DNA of 64,000 nucleotides from Hymenopus coronatus (taxonomy: Eukaryota; Arthropoda; Insecta; Mantodea; Hymenopodidae). Below are positions 12,334 through 23,005 of the stretch, piece by piece. Each line of letters opens with the position of its first letter. The stretch's first letter is position 1. The notes under the pieces are model-generated. The model was not told the origin of the DNA. It saw nothing but the letters and a program-made list of their open reading frames with translations, and searched no databases. Position numbers and translations under genes: made by a program. The DNA is taken from the NCBI GenBank assembly GCA_030762935.1, contig CM060890.1, forward strand, positions 62,002,765 to 62,066,764. Direction: 5' to 3'.

Positions 12334-12637
12334 CGAGTTTCCATCGCAGGATATACTCTGTCAGTAATTTATTCACTTCATCTTTCACAAACCGGAATCC
12401 AAATTCTCCAGTAGTCCATAAAATTTGGGTTAGGAATATGTTGTTAGCTTATTACTTCATATAACCTGGCGGTTTGTTATTAAACGAGTTTCCATCGCAG
12501 GATATACTCTGTCAGTAATTTATTCACTTCATCTTTCACAAACCGAAATCCAAATTCTCCAATAGTCCATAAAAGTTGGGTTACGAATATGTTGTTAGCT
12601 TATTACTTCATATAACCATGGGGGTTTGTTATCAAAA
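12334..12637. repeat. Tandem duplication, 151-bp unit x2
   Basis: The segment starting CGAGTTTCCATCGCAGG at 12334 is repeated at 12485 with only a handful of substitutions (for example GGAATCC against GAAATCC). High similarity implies a fairly recent duplication. No coding content is seen. Confidence 0.92.
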
Positions 12638-13038
12638 TGTATCGTGTACTTTTATACGAATAGAAGTCGTCTACTTTTTCCAACTCCGGTGAGAATTCGA
12701 TTCTTCCTCGTTGGTTTACTAAAACATCCAACATAATGTATTTCTCTCAGCTTTTAACGAATCAACTTTAAAATACTGCGCTATTTCATTTTTATTGTCA
12801 CTCACCAAGCTAATAGCATATTACTGGGTGATCAGCATAGAGCAGAACAGGTTTCCTGGCTCTTAGCCGCCCGGCGATGAAGCGGGAGGTTTCAGTGCGG
12901 GTTGAGCTTTTGCAACTAACTCTTGTTAATTGACGCAATACAGTACGTAGTAATTCAGAACTGTTAATTTATGAGTCATACATCCATACAGAATCGGCGA
13001 ATTCCACTCTCCCAATTTAGTCCCCTGAAATATTTATC

Positions 13039-13227
13039 TTGGAGGGGGGGGGATTAAAATCTGGGTGTACAAAACGAAGCTGTACACTTCGGAGGAACTT
13101 AAAATTTCTAAAAAAGATTGCTGCCATATCTAAGAGAAAACTACAGCATATAATGGCCAATTTCTTACGCCGGTATCAAAAGTGCTTGAAAAAGGAGGGT
13201 AGGCATTTTCAGCATCTCCAGGCTTGA
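13039..13227 (+). pseudogene. Transposase C-terminal remnant (Tc1/mariner type)
   Basis: The 62-residue open frame ends with FLRRYQKCLKKEGRHFQHLQA, close to the usual mariner-type C-terminus (N-F-x-x-R-x-x-x-C-I-x-x-x-G-x-H-F-E-H-L). Before it lies YKTKLYTSEELK in another frame, matching the V-Y-x-x-x-P-x-T-x-E-E-L-K block preceding that end. The DDE/D domain is deleted. The piece sits inside the TIR pair 12824-14165, supporting it as the residue of that element's own transposase. The ATG is incidental. Confidence 0.65.
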
Positions 13228-13282
13228 TATACCTATGTGAATACTTCTGTATTAGTATTTTCTTCTTGTTTCTTTGTTAAAA

Positions 13283-14038
13283 AATCTGATGTGTTCCATT
13301 CACATTATGTCCTCTAGCTGTTCGGTAAACAAACTTTTTATTTAAAACATTAATATGTTGTCTACGTAATGTAGAAGAGAATAAGAAAATGCAGGGCTAA
13401 AATCCGGTCGCTGTGTGAAACAATTGAAACTCCAATCTCTTAGCTTTACGGGAGAAAAAACAAAAGGGAAACGAGAAGAAAGATGTAAAATAGCTACAAT
13501 TTATACTAATAATCCGGAATACCTCGAAAACGGCTAACTCAACAAAAAATTTATATGATCTAAATTGTGTGTTTTAATGACATTACATTTTTTGTGTAGT
13601 AGTACGTTTTTGTATATGTCTTACGATTTGCAGTTATACAAAAGTCATCCAGAATGAAAAAGTCTACAGAGGCTATTCCCAGATAATCCAAGATATACAT
13701 TTCGTTTGTCATTAAATGTCTTAAAGATGAGGTATTTTAATCAAAATCGTTAGAGCCACTTTTGAGAAAACCAAATGTTCAAAAAATTTCCCATGTAAAG
13801 GGCAGTTGGTATAGAGAGGGGATTTTCTTGAAAGTCTTCGTGTCGCATCATTGGAAGATACTGAACACATATCAAGTTTGGTATATAACGCACTTTTCGT
13901 TTTTGACCTATGCTGCCCACAGACACACACACACACACACACACGAACATTTTTCTAAAAAATCTCGTTATCCAATTTTTGGGTGGAATGCAACACCTCT
14001 GTACACTATGTACGTTATGCGTGTGGAGAAAGTAATAA
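13283..14038 (-). repeat. R900 copy, minus, subfamily B, nested in mariner element
   Basis: Tail TCTGATGTGTTCCATTCAC is near 13287; the head palindrome and GTGGAGAAAGTAATA lie at the other end. It carries variants shared with the copy at 38396-39032: CCGGTCGCT, TGTGAAACAATTGAAA, AACGAGAAGAAAGATGT, AATAATCCGGAATA. These define a subfamily. Long frames over it (13762-14136 plus; 13750-14112 minus) span the repeat and are not conserved elsewhere. Confidence 0.88.
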
Positions 14039-14167
14039 CTTACGCCACAAACCATAATATACCTATTTATTGTGAAAACAGTCACCCGCTCAGCATACTT
14101 AACGAGCAGCACTACTGGCCACCTAGGAGTCGTTAAAGCTATTCTGCTCTATGTTGATCACCCAGTA

Positions 14168-14728
14168 TCGTATGAATGAAGAACATGAATGAGCGATAAC
14201 AGAATCGAACGGAAGATATTTTTAAGGATTACTAATGATTTATGCACTATTAATATTAATAAAATTATGGTTGTTTTACATTACTTATCTACTGACAGTC
14301 ATGTATTTTAAGGAACTGTATTTATACTGTGCATACCGCGAGCTGTGTTTATATTAAGTTTGGTTCTGACAGCGGAACAATTACAGAAGTTAAAGTTCAT
14401 GCATAAAAACAGCAGCACTGTCAAAGAGATAGTTTAATCTATTTTTCCCGCGTTAAAATTACGAGTATTAATCTGCAGTTCTTTTGACGCTCGATGTCTT
14501 CAGTCATTTCTAAAATCGTTGATGTGCATTGGAAGATAATGGACAACTAACAAATGTTAATGATTTATGTGACATACAACTTGTGTGGAAGAAACCGCAA
14601 GAAAAATGATTGTCGAGCATCACAAGGCATGAATATACTGTCTTAATAAATCGCTTATTTTAGAAACATAAACCACATAACTCCACGTTTTCAGACGAGA
14701 CAAAATACTTCATTACATACAGAAAATA
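14168..14728. other. Unassigned DNA
   Basis: No recognisable feature. The sequence is AT-rich with no tandem structure. Confidence 0.4.
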
Positions 14729-14973
14729 CAGCTCTTTAACTACAATGGTTCTCAGCAAGTAAAAAACCGCGTAACTTTGCTCAGAGGCCTCTTTTATCAG
14801 GCTTGATGTTCTTTTACGTACCTTAAATCTACGAGACAGGACCAACAGCTGTTCCTTCCGAAGGAAGCCACGCCAAGGACTTTTACGCTCGAAAAAATCT
14901 ATTGTCCTCTGCCGGGGTTGAACCCGCGATCTTGGGTATAAGTTAGCATGGTAACCATTACATCACGAGATCC
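14729..14973 (-). mobile_element. tRNA-derived SINE, family 1, minus
   Basis: Reverse complement of the family seen at 8764, 40275 and 54118. The B-box region reads GGGTTGAACCCGCGA on the plus strand near 14920, the A-box region is near 14950-14965, and the body block CTTCCTTCGGAAGGAA is visible. The 3' end (AGCTCTTTAAC on the plus strand) is near 14729. It is moderately diverged and I found no clear target duplication. Confidence 0.82.
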
Positions 14974-14974
14974 A

Positions 14975-15964
14975 CTCTACATACAGATCTTTAATAATGA
15001 TCACATGATAATTTTTAACGAGTTTAGCAATATAGCTTGCATTGTACAAAGACTACAGAATATGCATTTATTGTTCTTTTCTTTTAATAAAAATGTATGA
15101 CTATTGTTTTTAAAAACTGTTCAGCCATGTGCTTTATCACCTTTTTATATCTACAAGAGATTTTAAATCTTTAAACACTTAATTACAGACCATTAATACT
15201 GTTCTTTTATCAGGTGATCTACAAAGATTATTAATTGCTTAAAAGAATACATGGGCACCTTTAAAAATTAAGCTATGAGCTCTTTCCACAGTTTGCAATG
15301 TGTTTCAGTCATCATCTGTCGCTTCTTCCTCTCCCGCTCAGTATGAAAATATCATTCACTGACTTTCTTTGTTGAAAGGCACCTCTATCTATATTCTTGG
15401 CAATGTTATTAGTATTGCTACTTGGAAAAAATATGAAATTGTATGTCAATGATTCAATGACAGCACCTCTTTACTGCGTGAATTTATAGTGAAAATTACA
15501 CAGATAACTATAATATAGGCACAACAGCATAAAAATATGCTAAGACGTACAAGTATTTAGCAGAGTAACATAGATTATGTTTGATACCCTTAGCCTCAGA
15601 TACCACATAAATCATGATTTGTGGTGGTGCAGTAACTGACAACTTAACTGATGTTAAAACTCTTATAACATCTGCTAATGCTATTAATGTCTAAAAATTG
15701 TAAGACTGCCTGCAGGGAACAGGATTTCAAAAATGTAACTCAAGAGTAAAAAATGTAGCTTATGTTTCTAAAACAAGCGATATGAATACCTTAAGCACGT
15801 CTACACTTTGAAGCATGGTGATATAAAAAGGCACTACCCGATTTTGGATACTGGAGCAAATCTTGGAACACTTCTAAAAATCTGTGTTTGTTTGTTTTTC
15901 TCTCCCACGTATACGAAGAATGTAGAGTGTTACAATTAAAAATTAGAAAAAAAAAGTTATGCCA
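14975..15964. other. Unassigned AT-rich DNA
   Basis: About 1 kb without a recognisable gene or repeat family. The minus frame 15791-15973 has no identifiable domain. Confidence 0.4.
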
Positions 15965-16196
15965 GAAACACATATTTTTAGGTTGTCTACATCAAAACTG
16001 AAGAGTTTTATTTAACATCGTGTGTGTGTGTAACTCAAAAAGAAAAAGTGCATACCAATATTTGTATAATTCTGTGCAATTTCTTAGGACGTGATATGGA
16101 TTTATTTATTAATTTTACTCCGTCCAAGCCAAACTTTACTCAACATATTTTCAACGGATTTTATTTTCAAAGAAACAACCATAACTATTTTTATTT
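15965..16196 (+). repeat. R900 fragment, plus (middle part)
   Basis: A (GT)n tract is followed by ACTCAAAAAGAAAAAGT, CTTAGGACGTGATATGG, CCAAACTTTACTCAACATAT and ATTTTATTTAAAA, the diverged middle of R900 in plus orientation. It ends at the block before GATTAAAA and joins the tail of the minus copy that follows, making another inverted junction. Confidence 0.6.
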
Positions 16197-17094
16197 AAAA
16201 AATCTGTGTTCCGTTAACATGACATTCTCTACATCTCTGCAACAAATTATTGTTAAAAAGCTTATGCTGCAATTTACTTCATGCTAATCGAGAAAAACTT
16301 AGAAGAAATAGTCTTATTACTTGCTTCCCTGTAAGTAGAAGTGAAATAAGGGAATACCATAGGTTAAAGCGATACACCAAAGCTGGATGCTAGGTGACTG
16401 AATTTCCTTTGTTTGTATGGACACGAGTTGCCAAATTCCTATACGAGTTGACACATATCTGTACGAGAAAGGTACAAGCTTTTCAAAGCTCAAAACCAAA
16501 AACAAGGAATATCTCAAAAACGATCAACTCCACGAAAAAAAGTTGTATAACATAAATTGTGTGATTTAATGTGCTATACATTTTTTGTGTGGTAGATTTT
16601 TGTCCATCTCTTACGGTTTAGCAGTTATGTAAAATTTCGTAAAATTCATCTAGAATAAAGTACTTTTCAAAGGCTATTAGCAGAAAATTCAAAATACACA
16701 TATTATTTGTCAGGTAAATATATTTAATATACGATATTTTAATCAAAATCGTTAGGGCCATTTTTAATAAAATCAAAAATTTCGAAAACATTTCTATGTA
16801 AAGGATATTTTGGGATGGGGTGATTTTTCTCAAAATCTTCGTCTCTCATCCCTGGAAGATACTAAACTTAAATACCAAGTTTGGTATTTTATCGACTTTT
16901 CGTTTTTCAGTTATTGTGTTCACAGACACACGGACACACACATACACACACGGACCTTTTTTGTAAAAAACTTTGTTTGGATATAGGGGATCCTGAAACA
17001 CATATTTCCGATGAAATCTCGGTATCGAATTTTTAGGTGGAGTGCAGTGCCTTCTCTATACACTATGTACATAGTACGTGTAGAGAAAGTAAAA
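16196..17094 (-). repeat. R900 copy, minus, near complete (reference copy)
   Basis: This copy shows the whole unit, about 900 bp. Tail AAAAAATCTGTGTTCCG, then sub-terminal ATTCTCTACATCTCTGC, CTAATCGAGAAAAACTTAG, AAATAAGGGAATACCATAGG, CCAAGTTTGGTATTTTA, a (CA)n tract at 16922-16952, CCGATGAAATCTCGGTATCG, and the head palindrome around ACTATGTACATAGTACGTG, ending TGTAGAGAAAGTAAAA. The sub-terminal motif and the end motif are imperfect inverted repeats. No conserved reading frame runs through it. Confidence 0.9.
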
Positions 17095-17283
17095 ATGAAT
17101 GCTCTAGGCATTGAACTTGAAATAAAGCGGATATGTTTAACTTTATAACATTAATATTACTGAAATGCTATCAATACACTTTATAAAACCGTTTTCAATT
17201 ATTCATCCTCAATGTTTATAAAACATGTGAGGATTATTCATTAAGTATAAAGCTACCGTTTATTCTGATTGGATATTGTAAAC

Positions 17284-18174
17284 CAACTTTGACAAATCTG
17301 ACGTGTCTCATTCACATGACTATCTCGGCATCTCTGTAACAAATTATTGTTAAGATGTATATTCTTTTATGTACTTCGTGCGAATCCAGAAAAACATTAG
17401 CAGCAACAGTCTTATTACTTGCTTCCTTGTAAGTAGAAGAGAAATAAGAGAATAAACTAGGCTAAAACCATAGGAAAATATTTTAAAAACTGGTTGCAGT
17501 GTGGTTGAAATAATTTCTTTGTATTGCCAGATTCCCGCATGAGAAACGTTTAATTATTTTAAAACTGAAACAAATAACAATCTAAATAAGGAGAATCTAA
17601 AAGAAATGGTCAAATCTACAAAAAAAAAAAATATATGTGACAAATTGTGTCTTTTAATAAGATCTCCACTTTTGAGTAAAAGTTTGTCTATTTCTAGCAG
17701 GCTACCATTTATCCAGAATGAAGAACTCTTCTGAACTATTGCCAAAAAATTCAAAATATTATACATTTTACTGGCCATGACAGTAAAATCGTTAGTCATT
17801 TTTATAAAATCAAATGTTTTAAAAACATTTCCCTGTAAAGAGTAGTTTGGGGTGGGGGATTTTCCTAAAAATCTTCGTATCGCATCCTTGAAAGATACTA
17901 AACCTAAAAACAAAATTTAGTATTTTGCCGTTTATTCATTTTTGAGTTCTCATGTTCGGACACACAATATCACATCCCTGGCACACAAGACCTTTGTCTA
18001 AAATTGCTTTTCTTCTTCTTTGCTTTGTTTGTGTGTCTTTCTTTTTTGGATGAGAGAGATCCTAAAACCTAAAATATGTATTTCCGGTGAAATATCGGTA
18101 TCGAATTTTTGGGTGATGTGCAATACCTTCTCTAACTATACTATATACCATGTACTGTGTAGAGAAAGTAATAA
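17284..18174 (-). repeat. R900 copy, minus, near complete
   Basis: A diverged tail (TCTGACGTGTCTCATTCAC) and all blocks in order up to TGTAGAGAAAGTAATA. The (CA)n tract is reduced. The minus frame 17554-17913 falls entirely inside this repeat. Confidence 0.88.
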
Positions 18175-18635
18175 TAAGAGAAATATTGTTTAAAAATCAA
18201 GTAGGGCTTAACGAAGTATACAATTTATGACCAAGTTTTGTGGTGTTACAAATTTCTAAATGCTGCTGCTGCACAATTACATTTTACAAATTGTTTTCTT
18301 TGCAATTATGAAACTTTGTTACTATGAAAAAATAGTTCCTGTTCTGAAATTATTCTTCTTGATGTTAAGCATTTGAACGGTCTTCCTGCATGCTATGACT
18401 ATTGTGCAGTACTTTTTTGAATAGCAAAGTAGAGAAAAATAAATGTTAAAAAAAACAATATTTTAAACACGATGCTTCAACATGTAGGAAAGAGAATAAA
18501 AATGAAGAAAAGCCAAAACTTTGCGGTACGCATGAGTTAACAGGTAATTCCTATTTTTGCTGCTTGGTCCCGCTAAATATTAATACTGATTTGAAAGAAA
18601 GAGAGAAGTTGCTAGTTTATCAAACTTAAGTTCTT

Positions 18636-18850
18636 AACACGCTCGGCTCGGTAGTGTGCCTCACATTCACGAGGTCCTGAGTACGTATCTCGCTTAGGAT
18701 GATTACTCGCTTAAGTTTTCTTCTGGGTTTTTCCTTATCCTGAGAAGACGAGTGTCGACCAATATGCTCCAGTGACTACGAGATAGTTTGAGCGACATTT
18801 CACCGATTTTATTCACCGGCCGATAAGACCACTTAAGTCAAAGGAAGTTT
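18636..18850 (+). mobile_element. tRNA-derived SINE, family 2
   Basis: A tRNA-like 5' part (GGCTCGGTAGTGTGCC, then GAGTACGTATCTCGC, a damaged B box) is followed by GGGTTTTTCCTTATCCTGAG, a block after GACTACGAGATAGTTTGAGC, and CATTTCACCGATTTTATTCA. The same order of blocks occurs at 34033, 45505 (minus) and 49408. It lies immediately before the tail of the R900 copy at 18857. Confidence 0.78.
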
Positions 18851-18856
18851 AGTAAA

Positions 18857-19690
18857 AAATCTGAGGTGATCCGTTTATATAACTTTCTCTACGTCGCTGT
18901 AACAAACTATTGTTGTACAGCATGTTCTTCTCGACTTTGTGATAATAGAGATAAACTTTAACAGAAATTGTCTTAATTAGCTGCTTCCTTGTAAGTCAAA
19001 AGAAAATAAGGGAATACACTAGGCTAAAACGATTGTGCTTGAAATCCGTTTCTATGCAGAGCCAGGAGCTTTCAACTTTCCGTGTGAGAAAACTAAGTAT
19101 TTTAAATCTGAAACAAATAACAAGGAATGTTTCAGAAATGGCCAATTCTACGAAAAAAACGTATATCACATAAATTGTATGTTTTAACGTGATCTAAAAT
19201 TTTTGTGAAGTAAGGTTTTGTCGATCTCTTACGGTTTAACAGTTACACAAAATTCAGCAAAATGTATTCAGAATAAAGAGGTCTACTGAGGCTGTTCCAA
19301 GAAAATTCAAGATATACATTTTATTTGCCATAGGAATATCTCTAATATACGATATTTTGATCAAAATCGTTTGAGCCATTTTTGAGAGAATTAAAATTTC
19401 AGGTTTTTTCTAATTAAAGGTTAGTTTTGGGTTGGGTGATTTTGTACAAAATCTTCGTGCTGCATCCATAGAAGATACTAAACTTTAATATAAAGTTTGG
19501 TTTTACTGAATTTTCGTTTTTGTATTATCCTATTCACAGACACACAGACCTTTTTCTGAAAATGCTTTTTTGGGATTTAAGGGACCCTAAAACGTGTATT
19601 TCCGGTAAAATCTCGATATCGAATTTTTGGGTGGAGTGCAATATCTCCCTTATACACCTATGTACATAGTACGTGTACAGAAAGTAAAAA
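18857..19690 (-). repeat. R900 copy, minus, near complete
   Basis: It starts TCTGAGGTGATCC at 18860. The sub-terminal ACTTTCTCTACG is at 18882-18893 and its inverted partner TGTACAGAAAGT at 19674-19685, with the head palindrome (CTATGTACATAGTACGTG) just inside. It shows the two sub-terminal inverted repeats clearly. Confidence 0.88.
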
Positions 19691-20299
19691 GTAAGAAAAA
19701 AGACTAACAGCATTCACGTGCAAACAAAAAACACAAAACAAATATTGCCCTTCATATTAATGATTTGTGAGGCAGTTACTCCTCATAATATCCACTTGTT
19801 TACAAGATTGATACAGCCATGGAAAATATTATTGAGTACTGTAACGTTTCCAGGTATTGCTTCGGCCTCACGGAAGCACACCAAGATACACAAGCTGGAT
19901 TTACACGTGCACGTGCGCCAATTTACAAAACATGCTTTTATACAGCGAGTTAAGACGTAGTTTGTTGCTTTATAACATAAAATAGCAACTATGGAACAAC
20001 CAAAATAATTGTTTTTCGCTAACATGCACAAAAAAAAAAATAAACCAAACCTTGATGGTTGAGCTATCCACTACAGTTCTTTATAATGAGGGAATAAAGT
20101 ATTTAGGAGTAGAAATGGCTCAGACCTAACGTGCTCCGTTTGAAACTCAGTGTCCTACCTAGCGTATGTTCGAGCTTAGTAAACTCCAAAGATTTTTTTT
20201 GTATTATTTTGTTGTTTAGTTCATATTAGTACTCTTTACAACCGATGTAGATTAAGTTATAGAAATCATTCACTCTGTGAAATGCGAAATATTTTATTT
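19691..20299. other. Unassigned DNA
   Basis: Two opposite short frames (19718-19960, 19783-20031) overlap and have no recognisable domain. No repeat family identified. Confidence 0.4.
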
Positions 20300-21823
20300 G
20301 CCATTTTCGCAAACTAGAAAACAAAGAAAAACACCTCAACCTGATCTCCGGTTTCTTTTAAATACAACAAAAGGCTAGTAAAACAAGAGAAAACAAATTC
20401 TAATACTTTATGTGGTTCCCATTATTTGCTATTACTGCCCTCAATTTTCGGGGCATGGTATCCACTAGCGTATGGAAATAAGTAATGTCTTCTATAGTGA
20501 ATCCCAAGTGTCTGACATGGCACACCAGAGTTGTATAGCATTTATTCAATCTGAGACCTCGAGAAAGCCTCTGCTTTATTGTCGTCCAAACATGTTCAAT
20601 TGGGTTGAGATCTGCTGACTTTGTAGGACACGGTATCTGCTCTTAAGATATTCGTGTGCTCCGAAAGCCACTTTTGAACTTTGGCCAAATTGTGAACCGA
20701 ATAATTATCCTGTTGGAATTTAGTAATACCTTCAGGAAAACGTTATTGGGCAGATGGAAGCTGAACATGTTCTAGAATTTCAGAATAGGTTTCTTTATTC
20801 AGCTTTCCATGATCATGGTCCAATATACCTGCACCTTCCCGAGATATCCATGCCCAAGCGGTAACGCTCGTTTGACCACTTCTTGCAGCTATTGCAACAT
20901 CTATCCAGGAAATTTTGCAGGAGAAACATGAGTATGGCAAAATAATGATGTCAAATCAAAATAGAGATAACTCAAACTCAAGTAATTAAATAGAAAAATA
21001 AACACCATGGTGTCATCGTCTCTTGAAGTAGTGCCTCCAGAAGATCCAACAGACGTAATTATATATGACGGGAAGTAGAGGTTTTTAGTTGGATAAAATC
21101 CACCTCTCACACAGAGTGGTGTCTGTCAACATTTTCCTCTACCATATAAATAAAACAAAAAAAAAAACACTCTTTGCTCGAGTGGCCAAATAACGCATAC
21201 CATATCAAGTACCACTAGACCTGTAAACACAGTCGAATTGACATCTGCACTAGAACGTTGCTTAGTCGGAGAAAACTACTTCGCTCCAATCGAAGTTCTC
21301 GTACTGTACAGTAAATGCCAATCTGTCAATTTTGTGGGCTTCAATTAGCACTTCCTTTGTTGCCGCACATCTACGCCGAATTTCGGCATCTTTACAGCAG
21401 TTGCTAACCGTCCGTGTACTGCCCGGAAATAAAGATAAAGCCCTATATTCTGCGGCTGTCAGAAACGGATCTCTTTCGACCTCTGCCATGAGAGAGACCT
21501 GTCCTCATTCTCGGTAGATACACGCGAGCGACCAGTGATCTTCCTTGCAGCAACCTGTCCTTCTTTACAATATAACTTTGCCACTTTCTCGCAGTGCACT
21601 GTGGAACATAACAAATGCTACCCGCTCAGGTGGCCGTATAACCTTGTGAAACTAGGGTGATAACAGCAGAACATTTATCAACGGCCTCTGACTTTGCCAA
21701 AGTATTAATGAATGCGTCGTTGTAGTGATTGAAGACCTTTTTCGGCGACTATTGGAACCATTTGAGCAATACAGAAACACAATTACGACAAGGGGATCAA
21801 ACTTACTAGTTTGAAACGTTGGC
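20300..21823 (-). mobile_element. Tc1-like DNA transposon, degraded
   Basis: The interval holds the broken Tc1-type transposase described separately. Possible terminal inverted repeats are GCCATTTTCGCAAACTAG at about 20300 and the reverse complement of CTAGTTTGAAACGTTGGC at about 21806-21823, sharing roughly two thirds of positions. The transposase stop lies about 100 bp inside the left candidate end. Ends are tentative because no clean TA duplication is seen; the transposase is secure. Confidence 0.6.
20400..21595 (-). pseudogene. Tc1-like transposase pseudogene
   Basis: Read on the minus strand, the N-terminal part gives ARKITGRSRVSTENEDRSL (linker with GRxR, AT-hook-like), then AEVERDPFLTAAEYRALS and a second helix-turn-helix region. 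FSD at 21262-21270 carries the first catalytic Asp (21265-21267), but the next codon, usually Glu in FSDE, is TAA. AWAWISREGAG follows (20830-20860), then FQQDNYSVHN with the second catalytic Asp at 20707-20709. After a one-base frameshift, SADLNPIEHVW supplies the third acidic residue (Glu at 20595-20597), about 36 residues on, within the DD34E-DD37E range. The protein ends NGNHIKY then TAG at 20400-20402. At least one nonsense codon and one frameshift make it inactive, yet all three acidic residues survive, so decay is moderate. Confidence 0.85.
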
Positions 21824-21961
21824 TATTATATGCATAATATTATCTAATACTCAAATTATAACAAATATAGCGGAAACTTTGTATTAGTATAAATTAAGAA
21901 TGTGAAATAGAAAATATGATAGAAAAAACAACATAAATGGAGGAGAAAAAATTATACTATT

Positions 21962-22030
21962 ACAGAGGTTTGAACTTAGGTTCGGCAATTTCCAGAGAAC
22001 TTACTTTACCTCTGAGCTATATCTTTTGGG
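21962..22030 (-). other. tRNA-like sequence (tRNA pseudogene or SINE head)
   Basis: On the minus strand TATAGCTCAGAGGTAAAG fits an A box with D-arm, and CTAAGTTCAAACCTC fits a B box with T-arm at the usual distance. The acceptor ends do not pair convincingly, so I do not call a functional tRNA gene. No known SINE body follows. Confidence 0.4.
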
Positions 22031-22680
22031 TTTGTTTACTAAGTGGCTAAAGAAGAATGCGTAACATGGCGCTTGTTGCCGAATTATTTATCAGGAACCA
22101 ATTCAAATACGAAACACAGCCTGTTAATGCGTTCGACAGGCGATATAGTATAACGCAGACACTCTTAGGTAAGTCTAGCTGCATATTGGAAATAGAGACC
22201 AGTGTAAACCTCGCTGCGATACGAAGTGGAACCTTGAAATATTCTGCTCTCAGAGTGCATACAATCGTTTTTTCCATGAGTGTACTATCTTCAAGGTTTG
22301 TGACCATTGCACGGACACCTTTTAGCAGGGAGGAAACGAGGCCATATTTATGCTAATTCGTCACAACGAGACACCGGATATAATTGTGTCAATAAGTAGT
22401 GCGTGTCTTTACTATCAATAGCAAACCCGTTTAACTGGAGTCTATACTCCAGTCTTAGGTCCCTACCCTTGGCCAATAGCGAAACGGTTTTAGCTACCGT
22501 CCTAACTTCACATGTCTCGATTCTCATTCCTAGTATTTTGAGCACTAGCTCTATTAGGAAAGGTTCTGTTTTAGTCAGAAAATGAGACTTACCCTGACGT
22601 CACGTAAATTGTTGACCAATTATTGTGGTTTTTGCAGAAGGCTTGTTTAATTCCCATTTTAAACATCATAGACATGTGTT
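22031..22680. other. Unrecognised, slightly GC-richer segment
   Basis: Overlapping frames on both strands (22047-22307, 22057-22356, 22348-22545) give no domain I recognise. It could be a fragment of an unidentified mobile element or unique DNA. No promoter or splice signals are convincing. Confidence 0.35.
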
Positions 22681-23005
22681 TTTATTTTCTGTACACGTAT
22701 AATGTACATAGTGTATAGAGAAGGTATTGTACTTACCCAAAAATCCGATACAAAGATTTCACCGAAAATACATGTTTTGGGACCTCATGATTCTAAAAAA
22801 AAAAACGTATTATCAGAAAAAGGTCCATGTTTCTGTGTGTGTGTCGGGCAGCATTGCTCAAAAACGAAAAGTCCGTTAAACATCGTACTTGATATTTAAG
22901 TTCAGTCTCTCCCAAGGATACGACATGATTTTCAAGAAAATCCCCCGCCCCGACTAACATTTACATGGAAAAAATTTGAAAAATGTTATTTTCTCAAACA
23001 TGGCA
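22680..23005 (+). repeat. R900 copy, plus, 3'-truncated
   Basis: The head palindrome (ACACGTATAATGTACATAGTG) and the blocks GATACAAAGATTTCACCG, (GT)n and GATACGACATGATTTTC are present. The sequence stops matching near TGGCAAGGAATTA. Confidence 0.82.

Larger units (their letters stand above)
12824..14165. mobile_element. Tc1/mariner-superfamily element with TIRs, dead
   Basis: CTGGGTGATCAGCATAGAG at the left end (24-bp repeat, 12824-12847) is matched, 23 of 24 positions, by the reverse complement at 14142-14165. Both ends are flanked by TA (12822-12823 and 14166-14167), the target duplication typical of the Tc1/mariner superfamily. Inside are a transposase C-terminal remnant (13039-13227) and a nested minus-strand R900 copy (13283-14038). 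The catalytic domain is missing, so the element cannot move by itself. TIR and TA signals are seen directly; the superfamily is inferred from them plus the C-terminal peptide. Confidence 0.8.

Noticed and set aside
13750..14136. Open frames of 120 and 124 codons on opposite strands
   Set aside because: Both lie almost wholly in an R900 copy; equivalent frames are broken in other copies and the translations reflect the (CA)n tract.
21962..22030. A functional tRNA gene on the minus strand
   Set aside because: A and B boxes are plausible but the acceptor stem does not pair, so only a tRNA-like relic is recorded.
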